A DNA stretch of 25,068 nt. Origin: JAGGTJ01 sp964457545. Its GTDB lineage: Bacteria; Desulfobacterota; DSM-4660; Desulfatiglandales; Desulfatiglandaceae. Each line of letters begins with the position of its first letter. Position 1 is the stretch's first letter. The stretch is taken from assembly GCA_964457545.1 (NCBI GenBank), contig CAYWEN010000017.1:1-25068 (forward strand). Direction: 5' to 3'. Position numbers and translations under genes: made by a program. Of this stretch, positions 1 through 7,292 are shown in pieces. The notes beneath the pieces are model-generated. The model ran no database searches. It worked only from the letters and a program-made list of their open reading frames with translations, and was not told the DNA's origin.

Positions 1-116
1 TAGTAGCCTTTGTCCGAAAAACAATCTCAGATACCAGGGAATCCCGCATCCTGACCTGTCTGCCGTATCTGGCACATGCTGATACAGATATTACGGAAAA
101 CGTGTCAGCTCAATAA
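1..116 (+). CDS. C-terminal end of an unidentified protein (5' end outside window)
   Basis: From base 3 an open frame runs for 37 codons to a TAA at 114-116 and ends in residues DITENVSAQ. No start is visible because the gene would begin left of the window. The frame is short enough to be open by chance, and I do not recognise the sequence. The main support is context: a GC-rich hairpin with a T-rich tail follows within 65 bases on the same strand, as expected downstream of a real gene, and the next gene (221-493) converges on it. No function is proposed. Confidence 0.35.
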   Translation, partial: VAFVRKTISDTRESRILTCLPYLAHADTDITENVSAQ

Positions 117-144
117 TAGGGGGATAACAGCGAACGTACCACCG

Positions 145-180
145 GGGCAGGAGGAAAAACCCGCCTGCCCATATTTATTT
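145..180 (+). terminator. Putative intrinsic terminator of the left-edge gene
   Basis: GGGCAGG (145-151) pairs with CCTGCCC (164-170); after a one-base mismatch, GG/CC extends the stem around an A-rich loop. The T-rich ATATTTATTT follows at 171-180. The T-rich side lies on the plus strand, so it would stop transcription from the left before the convergent minus-strand operon. The tail is not a pure T run, so efficiency is uncertain. Confidence 0.5.
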
Positions 181-220
181 GGCTATTACCGGAAAACGGC
201 AATTCCCGGACAGAAACTCC

Positions 221-493
221 CTATGTAAAGACAATGGCGTTTGTCTGTTTTTTATTCGTTTCTGTTTTATGGCCAACAGATGTTCCGCACCTTGCGCACC
301 TGTATTCATAAAGTTCCCCATCAGGTAAGACAAGCAGCAGGTTTTTTCTTACAGGCAAGGCCATCTTGCATGTGGGGCAATATAATTCTGTTGCCTCAAA
401 ATTATCAAACTGTCTGTTCTCTGACATATCATCCTGCTGAAATGATCTGTTTGTTCCATATGTTCCATATGGAAACCCGTTTATATCTTTCAT
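221..493 (-). CDS. Small zinc-ribbon protein, unknown function
   Basis: A 90-residue soluble protein with two CxxC pairs (Cys39/Cys42 and Cys66/Cys69), the usual layout of a four-cysteine zinc ribbon. Between them is a conserved-looking core, MALPVRKNLLLVLPDGELY. The N-terminal 30 residues are polar and low in complexity, and no signal peptide or membrane segment is seen. The start at 493 is fixed by a strong AAGGAGG seven bases upstream; an internal ATG at 427 also has AGGA before it and would give a 68-residue form. The gene lies 36 bases downstream of murJ on the same strand and is probably the last gene of the nadA-panP-murJ unit. Zinc binding is inferred from spacing alone; I do not know its role. 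Confidence 0.8.
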   Translation of the reverse strand: MKDINGFPYGTYGTNRSFQQDDMSENRQFDNFEATELYCPTCKMALPVRKNLLLVLPDGELYEYRCARCGTSVGHKTETNKKQTNAIVFT

Positions 494-529
494 TTTATGT
501 CCTCCTTGTGATCCTTTAAGGACAGAATC

Positions 530-2098
530 CTATTGTTTTAAATGAAGCATTGATAACACAGCCTTGATTTCGTGGCAATCCAGCAGCCTTGCAATGGTAA
601 AATAAACCATAATCCCGGATATCACAAGCCCTGAAAGATTCAATACATCTATCCATATGTTTGTTTCCGGGCCTGTTGTAAGCCATTTGAGATGCATATA
701 GTATATGGTTATCCCCATAACAAGGGCAGATAAAGACGCCTTTGATGCGGATACAATAACCGGTTTAATATCGCCCATGTTGATTTTTCTGTTCAAAAAA
801 AACAGCAGAAGAAACAGTTGAACAGTGGAAGCAAGGGAGAGCGCAAAGGCAAGGCCGGCATGCTGCAATTGCCCCATAAGAGACAGGCCAAGGACCAGAT
901 TGGTACTCATGGCCACGATGGCAATTTTAACAGGGGTTTTTGTATCCTTAAGGGCATAAAAGGCGGCAACAGTTACCCTTATACCTGCAAATGCCCACAG
1001 GCCCGTGGCATAAAACAAAAGGGCCTTGTAAGTCATTTCAGATGCACGTGAATCAAAAACTCCATGCTGAAAAAGTATCTGGATGACAGGTTTTCCAAGC
1101 ACAATTAGCCCTGCCATTGCAGGGAGAGTTATGAAGAAAATGAGCTGAAGGGAATGTTTTACTGTATCTCCAAAATCTGTAAACCTGTTTTGTGCCGCCT
1201 CTTTTGATAGAGAAGGAAGAACAGCTGTGCTGATGGCCAGGGCAAAAACTCCTAAGGGAAACTGGACAAGACGATCAGCGTAGTACAGCCATGAAACGCT
1301 GCCCTCTGCAAGAAATGAGGCCAGCAGTGTTCCTATAAATTGGTTTATCTGGTAAACAGCAGAGCCGAATACTGCAGGTAACATTAATATCCCGATTTGT
1401 TTGAGAGCCGGGTGTCGCAGGTTCCAGCATGGCAGAGGAACAAAACCTTCCTTTATCACCCATGGTATTTGAATAAGAAGTTGAAGAAGGCCTCCAATCA
1501 AAACACCTATGGCAAGTCCTGTAACGGGTTCTGTGAGTTGTGGGGATATCAGATATGCCGCACCTATTATGGAAAGATTCAGAAATATTGGTGCAGCAGC
1601 CGGAGCCGCAAAATGCCTCAACGAGTTTAGAATGCCCATAAAAAAGGCAACAATGCTTATGAAGAATATATAGGGGAAGGTGATTCTTGTCAGCAAAACA
1701 GTGAGATCGTATTTGGCACCGGAACCACCAAACCCGAAGGCCTGTAACCTGACTATCCAGGGGGACAAGACTATGCCCAGAACTGTGACAACAATAAGGA
1801 TAAAAGAAAGTACAGTCAGTATAACCCTGGCCAGCTCAAAGGCATCTTTTTTGCTCCTTGTGTACAGATATTCAGTAAACACAGGGATAAAGGATATGGT
1901 AAGAGAACCTTCTGCAAACAGACGTCGCAACAGGTTGGGGATACGAAATGCCACAAAAAAGGCATCTGTAACCATTCCTGATCCAAACATGGAGGCAATT
2001 ACCATATCCCGAACCAGTCCCAGAATGCGGCTCAACAGCGTAAAAAAACTGACCACACCTGCAGCCAGATTTATATCTTTTTTTTCAGATTCAGACAA
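530..2098 (-). CDS. murJ: Lipid II flippase MurJ (MviN)
   Basis: Integral membrane protein of 522 residues, the normal MurJ length, with about 14 hydrophobic segments. MurJ belongs to the MOP superfamily and moves the peptidoglycan precursor lipid II from the inner to the outer face of the cytoplasmic membrane. The N-terminus carries the family signature: SRILGLVRDMVIA around residues 23-35 and FRIPNLLRRLFAEGSL at 51-66, with the arginines that line the substrate cavity. The start is a TTG: a stop codon lies two codons upstream and the next ATG (residue 32) would cut off the first conserved helix. No clear Shine-Dalgarno precedes it, so it may depend on upstream translation. panP ends 95 bases upstream and the zinc-ribbon gene follows 36 bases downstream. 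Confidence 0.96.
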   Translation of the reverse strand: MSESEKKDINLAAGVVSFFTLLSRILGLVRDMVIASMFGSGMVTDAFFVAFRIPNLLRRLFAEGSLTISFIPVFTEYLYTRSKKDAFELARVILTVLSFILIVVTVLGIVLSPWIVRLQAFGFGGSGAKYDLTVLLTRITFPYIFFISIVAFFMGILNSLRHFAAPAAAPIFLNLSIIGAAYLISPQLTEPVTGLAIGVLIGGLLQLLIQIPWVIKEGFVPLPCWNLRHPALKQIGILMLPAVFGSAVYQINQFIGTLLASFLAEGSVSWLYYADRLVQFPLGVFALAISTAVLPSLSKEAAQNRFTDFGDTVKHSLQLIFFITLPAMAGLIVLGKPVIQILFQHGVFDSRASEMTYKALLFYATGLWAFAGIRVTVAAFYALKDTKTPVKIAIVAMSTNLVLGLSLMGQLQHAGLAFALSLASTVQLFLLLFFLNRKINMGDIKPVIVSASKASLSALVMGITIYYMHLKWLTTGPETNIWIDVLNLSGLVISGIMVYFTIARLLDCHEIKAVLSMLHLKQ

Positions 2099-2193
2099 AT
2101 TTTATTGTTTTATAAAAAGCTTCATATTGTTGTAAGAATAATCCTTGAATCCAACTCGTAAGTGCAACTTTGATTGGTTGGTGAAAGACCGGA

Positions 2194-3897
2194 TCAAATC
2201 CAGCTTTGACGGTTAATATGCGAACGTATCCGTTTGTACAGCGGACTGAATTCTTCCCAGAGCTGCAGACCAATACTGTTGTGTGTACTAACGATCTCTC
2301 TTAATATATCTTTTGTTGTCAAGGGATTAATCAGCACTGCCCTTAAAACAACTATCTGTTGTGGCCGGTAACGCGTTGACTCCAGTTTTGTCCTTGATAC
2401 AAAGCTGGAGTCATCCATACGCAATGACTTGTGAAGTTTAATATTCAATGCATTTATCAGCCGGTTTATATTTTTGATGGTACGTCTGATCTCTCTTTCA
2501 TGTTTGGGTAAAGATATCTCTTTCAGGGCAATAAGATCTTCCCTTACTGTTTTGGGGATAAACCTGTATATGAGAATAAATAGTTCAGGGGTGTTGAATG
2601 TTTCAAAATTTCCACAGGAATCCAGCATTGCCTTGAGGTTGTTGGTGGCTTTTTTTGCCTGGTTAAATAAGATACTGTACCCTTCTTTGCCCAGGATCTT
2701 CAGGGCGGCCCATGGTTTGAGGCAGGAAAAAGGCCTGGAACCCTCTATAGTGAAACGTCCAAGGTCCACAGAGTTTTTACGAATAACATATTGAGAAGAA
2801 TGTCGTGTCAGGCAAAGGTCTTTTTCATTTCTGAACAGGGCAAGTCCCATTGACATGGGACAGTAAAGGAGCTTGTGAGAATCAACGCTTACTGAATCCG
2901 CCTTTTCAATACCTGAGAACAAGGGCCTGCATTCATCTACAAGAAGTACCGAGCCGCCCCAGCAGGCATCAACATGAAAATGGGTGCCGACCTCTTTTGA
3001 GATCTTTGCAAGTTCGTCCAGCGGATCAATGTTTCCTGTTTCTGTGGTTCCTGCTATGCCAATAATAGCTATGATCTTTGTCCTTGCATTGTGTTTATGC
3101 CTTTTAAGCCTTTTTATTTTATGTCTCAGTTTATCTATGTCGATACGATTGTTCTCGTCCACAGGGATACTTATAACATTCTCTTCTCCTATTCCAAGCA
3201 AACTTGCAGATTTTCTTAAGGAGTAATGCCCTCTTGTGGAAACAATGATAACTGCTCTTGAATACCCATAATATCTCAGGGCAGCTTCCAGACCTGCAGT
3301 CCGTACACCGGGAAACACATCATCTGCAGGAAAGGCCTTTTCCCTTGCCACAAGAAGGGCAGTCATGTTTGCCATTGTTCCGTCTGAGGTTACACTGCCA
3401 AGGGAAACCCTGTGGTTCTGGATGTTTTTCCTGTAAAAACTGTCTGTCCGTCTGAAAATCAGACGATGAAGCCAGGCTACAAGTTCTTTTTCAACAAAAC
3501 TGGATGCCTTTGCTGTCTCTATCTTGACCTGATTCTGGTTCAAAGCAGCTATTATCATCTCAAGAAGAATCATGAAATACGGGATAGCACTTGTCATATG
3601 CCCTATGTAATACGGGCTTCCGACCTTTACGGAATGCTTTATTATCTTGTTTTTTATTTCCGATAAGACATCTTTTATCAGAATCGGCTTGTCCGGCAGG
3701 TCTGAATCTCCAAATATCTTACTCAATTCAGGCAAGGCAATACTGCTGTGTATGCCGCCCTTTTCCTGAAAAAAGTCATGGATCATTGCAAGGAGCTCGT
3801 TTCCAAACTCAACAAACTTGTCTGGTGAATCAGGCATGATGAAAAGTTTGCGGAGTCGTCCCAGCTCAGATTTTATTGTGTCATTGTTTGTATTCAT
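2194..3897 (-). CDS. panP: PLP-dependent aspartate 1-decarboxylase (PanP-like, group II decarboxylase)
   Basis: Group II pyridoxal-phosphate decarboxylase of 567 residues from the ATG at 3897. The lysine that binds PLP is in SVDSHKLLYCP (Lys342), the aspartate that contacts the pyridine nitrogen is in HVDACWGG (Asp310), and the phosphate-binding region contains SDGTMANMTAL. GHMTSAIPYF and ALNQNQVKIET near the N-terminus resemble the PanP group known from Vibrio and Shewanella, which makes beta-alanine from L-aspartate for pantothenate and CoA in place of PanD. Glutamate/DOPA-type decarboxylases are the main alternative. A TTG at 3930 would add 11 residues; neither start has a convincing Shine-Dalgarno and ATG is preferred. 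The gene lies 54 bases after nadA, whose pathway also begins with aspartate, and is probably co-transcribed with it. Confidence 0.85.
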   Translation of the reverse strand: MNTNNDTIKSELGRLRKLFIMPDSPDKFVEFGNELLAMIHDFFQEKGGIHSSIALPELSKIFGDSDLPDKPILIKDVLSEIKNKIIKHSVKVGSPYYIGHMTSAIPYFMILLEMIIAALNQNQVKIETAKASSFVEKELVAWLHRLIFRRTDSFYRKNIQNHRVSLGSVTSDGTMANMTALLVAREKAFPADDVFPGVRTAGLEAALRYYGYSRAVIIVSTRGHYSLRKSASLLGIGEENVISIPVDENNRIDIDKLRHKIKRLKRHKHNARTKIIAIIGIAGTTETGNIDPLDELAKISKEVGTHFHVDACWGGSVLLVDECRPLFSGIEKADSVSVDSHKLLYCPMSMGLALFRNEKDLCLTRHSSQYVIRKNSVDLGRFTIEGSRPFSCLKPWAALKILGKEGYSILFNQAKKATNNLKAMLDSCGNFETFNTPELFILIYRFIPKTVREDLIALKEISLPKHEREIRRTIKNINRLINALNIKLHKSLRMDDSSFVSRTKLESTRYRPQQIVVLRAVLINPLTTKDILREIVSTHNSIGLQLWEEFSPLYKRIRSHINRQSWI

Positions 3898-3951
3898 TGG
3901 ATATCTTTTTATCCGGTCTGAACCTTTCAAATGTCGGGGTTGCGGACAACC

Positions 3952-4896
3952 TTATAGACTTGTCTCTGTTTGTTTTGCGTTTAACATACGATCCACTGCC
4001 TGTTTTGCCCGTAGCCGTATTTCCTCAGGGACCTTTACTTCAGGCAACAGGGTCTTTAATGATCTTGCAATGTCCTTTAAGGTGATCTTTTTCATATCCT
4101 TGCAAACCATATCAGGAGAGGCGGGAATAAAAACCTTGCCAGGATTTGCCTTCGAAAGGGGATAAATAATGCCTGTCTCTGTCCCAATTATAAATTCCTT
4201 TTTGTCTGATGTTTTTGCAAATTCTATCATTCCTGAAGTGCTCTTTATCTCATCTGCCAGATCAAGGACCTCCGGAGGACATTCAGGATGAGCAAGAAAA
4301 ACAGCCTCTCTGTGCCTTTCTTTTATTTTAAGAACCTGTTCCTTTGTCAGATTGTTATGTATGGGACAGTAGCCATCCCAAATGTGAATATCCCTGTGTG
4401 TACAGTTTTTGGTATAGGTTGCCAGGTTTTTATCAGGAACCATAAGTATCGGAACAGACGGCTGTACAGAATCGGCTACAGAAACAGCATTGGCCGATGT
4501 GCAACATATATCGCTTTCAGCCTTTACCTCTGCAGTGGTGTTTACATATGTTATTACACAGACCTTTTGGTATTCCATTCGCTTTTTTTTCAGCAAATCC
4601 GCTGTAATCATGTCTGCCATTTGACATCCTGCATCTTTAACAGGTAAAAGGACCGTTTTGTTTGGAGATAAAATGGATGCTGTTTCTGCCATGAAATGAA
4701 CACCGCAAAAAACAATCACATCCGCATCCGTATTGGCTGCCCGTATTGAGAGTTCCAGGGAATCACCACAGAGGTCTGCCACATCCTGAATTTCCCGGGG
4801 TTGATAGTTATGTGCCAGGATTATGGCGTTTCTTTTTTTTCTCAATATTTTTATTTCATCTCGAAGGACTGTATCGTCTGCTGAATCTTTTTTCAT
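3952..4896 (-). CDS. nadA: Quinolinate synthase
   Basis: Condenses iminoaspartate with dihydroxyacetone phosphate to quinolinate, the [4Fe-4S]-dependent step of de novo NAD synthesis in the cytoplasm. At 314 residues it has the usual length and the three-fold layout of the family. The three cluster cysteines are Cys91 (DAGCQMAD), Cys177 (DGYCPIH) and Cys265 (DMVCKDMKK). The substrate-binding histidines are visible in LAHNYQ (His29) and LAHPEC (His203), and TSANAV and GTETG motifs are present. The ATG at 4896 has only a weak GAGAGA upstream. nadA is the first gene of a minus-strand unit followed by panP. nadB and nadC are not in the window, so iminoaspartate must come from enzymes encoded elsewhere. 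Confidence 0.97.
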   Translation of the reverse strand: MKKDSADDTVLRDEIKILRKKRNAIILAHNYQPREIQDVADLCGDSLELSIRAANTDADVIVFCGVHFMAETASILSPNKTVLLPVKDAGCQMADMITADLLKKKRMEYQKVCVITYVNTTAEVKAESDICCTSANAVSVADSVQPSVPILMVPDKNLATYTKNCTHRDIHIWDGYCPIHNNLTKEQVLKIKERHREAVFLAHPECPPEVLDLADEIKSTSGMIEFAKTSDKKEFIIGTETGIIYPLSKANPGKVFIPASPDMVCKDMKKITLKDIARSLKTLLPEVKVPEEIRLRAKQAVDRMLNAKQTETSL

Positions 4897-5608
4897 AACA
4901 TATCTCTCTCATTGTACCTGTTATCTTGCAGGTCAAAATGTTTTGCTGTTCACAGAATGATATATAATACAATACAAACCAGCTTTTTACAAAGCCGTCA
5001 ACATTAATTGATCTTATACACAATGTCAGAAAACCCTGAATGCCTGGCTTTTTATACGGCAATGTCTGTTTTCTGCAATTTTAACGCCTGTCTGTACTGT
5101 AAATCTGATTTTGCACGTAATATCGTTTTTGTCTGGATGAAAATAAATATGATATCAAAAAAACCGGTTAATGGACAGGTGCTGTTCAGGAGAAGGACTG
5201 GATTCGGAAGGAATGAGATATGTGTCTGTTTATGTCAAAACTTGCCTGTTGCAGGTATAAAGAAAGGGAATAAAAAAATGTCTTGAACCTGTTGCATCAG
5301 TACACAGCATACAATCCGATTTCCGGGCATAGCTGACAAATGTCCTTTCGGCAAGGTTATGAAAAATATCCTTGCAGCATACTTGTTGTTCAGGTTTGCA
5401 AGAAACTGAATTTTTAAAGACAGAGATCAAAAATCCTGAGAGCTGAAGTTTGAAACTGAGATATCTGTGTTCCTGCTTGTCCTGACGGCAGACAAGCGAT
5501 GCACAAAAACAGACTGAGAATCATGCATAACATGATGCACAAATCTTTCCGCAACAACCGGGATGTTGTCCCGTATATCAATACAGGATCAAAATAACAA
5601 AATTGATA
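4897..5608. other. Gene-poor stretch between nadA and the cytidylate-kinase-like gene
   Basis: No convincing gene is seen in these 712 bases. Short open frames exist on both strands (for example 5008-5286 plus and 5230-5430 minus), but they lack Shine-Dalgarno sequences and read like translated non-coding DNA. The nadA promoter candidate lies at its left end. Two small inverted repeats are visible: GCTTGTC/GACAAGC with a nine-base loop near 5477-5499, and CGGGA/TCCCG with a five-base loop near 5559-5573. Neither has a T run, so neither is called a terminator. No tRNA-like T arm or known riboswitch core was recognised. Confidence 0.4.
4964..4992 (-). promoter_or_regulatory. Putative sigma-70 promoter for nadA-panP-murJ
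   Basis: On the minus strand TTGTAA (4992-4987), a 17-base spacer and TATTAT (4969-4964) sit about 70 bases upstream of the nadA ATG. The -35 box overlaps a small perfect dyad, GCTTT-GTAA-AAAGC, which could be an operator. An alternative TTGACG lies ten bases further upstream but lacks a good -10 partner. Assigned by eye. Confidence 0.4.
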
Positions 5609-6238
5609 TTATTTATTTTTTGTGTTTTCGTTTTCGATCAGTGTGCATACAAGTTTCAATGCCTTATCCATATCAATTCTTCCCATATTCAGAACCAAAT
5701 GATAAAGTATGGAATCATCATAGTTTTTTTTACCTAATCTGCTATACAGATTGATCCGTCTTTGATCTTCAGTTTTTACAATGTTATATGCCTTCCGTTC
5801 TGAAATCTTATAGTGTTCAACCAGAAATTTTACACGGTTTTCCATCTCATCTATTAACAGGATATGAAAGGCATCAGGATGATCGTTAAGAATATACTGG
5901 CTTCCACGGCCCATAATAACTGCATCGCCTTCATCTGCTATCTGAGCTATAATCAAAACCATATAATCCAGATATATCTGTTCATCAAGATACCCGCGTT
6001 CTCCTCCAAGGATGCAATCCAGCCAGCGTTTTGAAACTACGCGTGAAACCATCTTTGACATCCTGCCACCGGCCTCTTTTTCAAAAGCTTTGATCCATTT
6101 GGTGGAAACATTCGCTTCTTCGGACAGCCTTTGTATAATTTCGTTATCAGCAAAAACATAACCCAATTTGTCGGCGATCATTTTACCAAGAGTTTGTCCT
6201 CCTGATCCAAATTGTCTGGATATGGTTATTACCGCCAT
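5609..6238 (-). CDS. Cytidylate-kinase-like family protein
   Basis: A 209-residue protein that opens with AVITISRQFGSGGQTLGKMI, the glycine-rich phosphate-binding start typical of the cytidylate kinase-like family (Pfam Cytidylate_kin2). Further family features are ADNEIIQRLSEEANVS after the P-loop region, the strand and turn DAVIMGRGSQYIL near residues 104-116, and the arginine-rich lid region EDQRRINLYSRLG near 156-168. These proteins are common in sulfate reducers and Clostridia and usually exist beside a true Cmk, so phosphorylation of CMP is not assured. The start is secure because AAGGAGG sits seven bases before the ATG at 6238. It is flanked by gaps of 712 and 624 bases and appears monocistronic. 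Confidence 0.85.
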   Translation of the reverse strand: MAVITISRQFGSGGQTLGKMIADKLGYVFADNEIIQRLSEEANVSTKWIKAFEKEAGGRMSKMVSRVVSKRWLDCILGGERGYLDEQIYLDYMVLIIAQIADEGDAVIMGRGSQYILNDHPDAFHILLIDEMENRVKFLVEHYKISERKAYNIVKTEDQRRINLYSRLGKKNYDDSILYHLVLNMGRIDMDKALKLVCTLIENENTKNK

Positions 6239-6291
6239 GGAAATCCTCCTTGTAATATCTCAATCATTCTAAAGAGCACATGTAAGTGTTA

Positions 6292-6319
6292 TTTATACCT
6301 CCGACAGGCTGTTTAGCAA
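6292..6319 (-). promoter_or_regulatory. Putative promoter of the cytidylate-kinase-like gene
   Basis: Minus-strand TTGCTA (6319-6314), 16 bases, then TATAAA (6297-6292), ending 53 bases upstream of the ATG at 6238. Both hexamers are near consensus and the position suits a monocistronic gene. A 16-bp perfect palindrome lies further upstream at 6372-6387. Confidence 0.4.
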
Positions 6320-6371
6320 CTGAAAAGAAGCGTTCAACACACAAATCTATATATCCCGAAAGAACGTGCTG

Positions 6372-6387
6372 TGCAGTATATACTGCA
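6372..6387. repeat. 16-bp perfect palindrome
   Basis: TGCAGTATATACTGCA is fully self-complementary and lies about 50 bases upstream of the putative -35 box of the cytidylate-kinase-like gene. It has the form of a dimeric repressor site. A palindrome of this length can occur by chance in a window of this size. Confidence 0.35.
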
Positions 6388-6824
6388 ATTGTCTATCATG
6401 TCGTATCTTTTTCCCTAACAGACTGTCGCAACAAATTAACACATAAGCAATGTTAGTCAATAAACAGGTTGGGCAATACCTGTTGTCTTGTTGTGCCTTC
6501 CTGTAATGTCTCTGGACATAAGACAAGGTACAAAGACAGACAAGGCATATGCGCCTCTATGTATTATGATACATCAGTTTTTTTGAACTTTCCCTCATAT
6601 GCACCAAAAACCTGCAGTGCCCAAAAAACGTTTTGCAGATGAACGCCGGTCAGGAGAAACATACAGATACCCTTGTGCCCTGAATCCTTTATACATAGAA
6701 TATCTTAGAAAATACTAATTTATCAGGTATCCAAGCTGAAAACAAGGTCTATAAAAGACATTGAGATTGAATATGGCACATGGGACAGCAGGAAACATCA
6801 GTTGTTGATGCCCTTGTTTGATGC

Positions 6825-6857
6825 TTAAAAAGCTAACCGGTATTAAGGCCAGGTTAG
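6825..6857 (-). terminator. Intrinsic terminator of the kinase-response regulator operon
   Basis: On the minus strand CTAACC and GG (6857-6847, with one bulged base) pair with CCGGTTAG (6840-6833) around an AT-rich loop. CTTTTTAA follows directly. The stem begins about six bases after the TGA of the response regulator, the expected place for a rho-independent terminator. Confidence 0.75.
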
Positions 6858-6862
6858 AGGTC

Positions 6863-7255
6863 TCATGCCAAAAACTTTTTAATTGTTTCAGCAAGGATTT
6901 CAGGATCAACCGGTTTTTCCAGATAGGCATTTGGTTCGGGTACTTCGGAACCCCCGAATTCAGTCAGGGCCTTTTGAGAACGCAGGAAAGTCTTTTTGGC
7001 AATACCTGAGACTATAATCACAGGGATGTTTTTCAATGATTTCTGACTCATAAGTTCCCTGTACATACGAAGCCCTGTCTGTTTTGGCATCATAACATCC
7101 AGAAGAACCAGATCAGGCTTTTCTTTTTTGGCCATATTCAGGCCTTCCACCCCGTCAGATGCTTCTACAGGGGTATAACCCAGATCTTCTACAACACTGG
7201 AGTTAAAGATCCTCACATCAGGATCATCATCCACAATCAATATCTTTTTGGTCAT
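6863..7255 (-). CDS. Stand-alone CheY-like response regulator
   Basis: A 130-residue single receiver domain with no output domain. The phosphorylation pocket is intact: acidic residues at 9-11 (VDDDPD), the phospho-acceptor Asp53 in LLDVMMP, the hydroxyl residue Ser83 in IVSG and Lys114 in LEKPVD. AGGAG precedes the ATG at 7255. It lies 37 bases downstream of the histidine kinase gene and is closed by its own terminator, so it is almost certainly the kinase's partner. With no DNA-binding domain it must act through a protein partner or feed a phosphorelay. The extra segment between Ser83 and Lys114 (KKTFLRSQKALTEFGG) is a little longer than in CheY, as in many receivers from sulfate reducers. 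Confidence 0.93.
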   Translation of the reverse strand: MTKKILIVDDDPDVRIFNSSVVEDLGYTPVEASDGVEGLNMAKKEKPDLVLLDVMMPKQTGLRMYRELMSQKSLKNIPVIIVSGIAKKTFLRSQKALTEFGGSEVPEPNAYLEKPVDPEILAETIKKFLA

Positions 7256-7292
7256 AGTGTGTTACTCCTAAAATAGTATTCGTTTATGGGTG

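Larger units (their letters stand above)
6239..6862. other. Gene-poor stretch between the cytidylate-kinase-like gene and the response regulator
   Basis: No gene is supported in these 624 bases. The left end carries the promoter of the kinase-like gene and the right end carries the terminator of the response-regulator operon. Between them are a perfect 16-bp palindrome, TGCAGTATATACTGCA, at 6372-6387 and a small dyad, ATGTC/GACAT, with a four-base loop near 6508-6521. Loosely similar segments reading GACAGGCTGTTTAGCAAC (from 6303) and AACAGACTGTCGCAAC (from about 6417) may be decayed repeats. No mobile-element gene is present. Confidence 0.4.

Noticed and set aside
3898..3930. TTG start adding 11 residues to PanP
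   Set aside because: No Shine-Dalgarno; ATG at 3897 preferred, though not proven.
5008..5286. 92-codon plus-strand frame in the gap upstream of nadA
   Set aside because: No Shine-Dalgarno, cysteine-rich random-looking translation, antisense to the likely nadA leader and promoter.
5230..5430. 66-codon minus-strand frame in the same gap
   Set aside because: No ribosome site and no protein-like pattern.
6303..6435. Two loosely similar segments as ends of a lost insertion sequence
   Set aside because: Same orientation, poor match, only about 110 bases apart, and no transposase remnant or target duplication.
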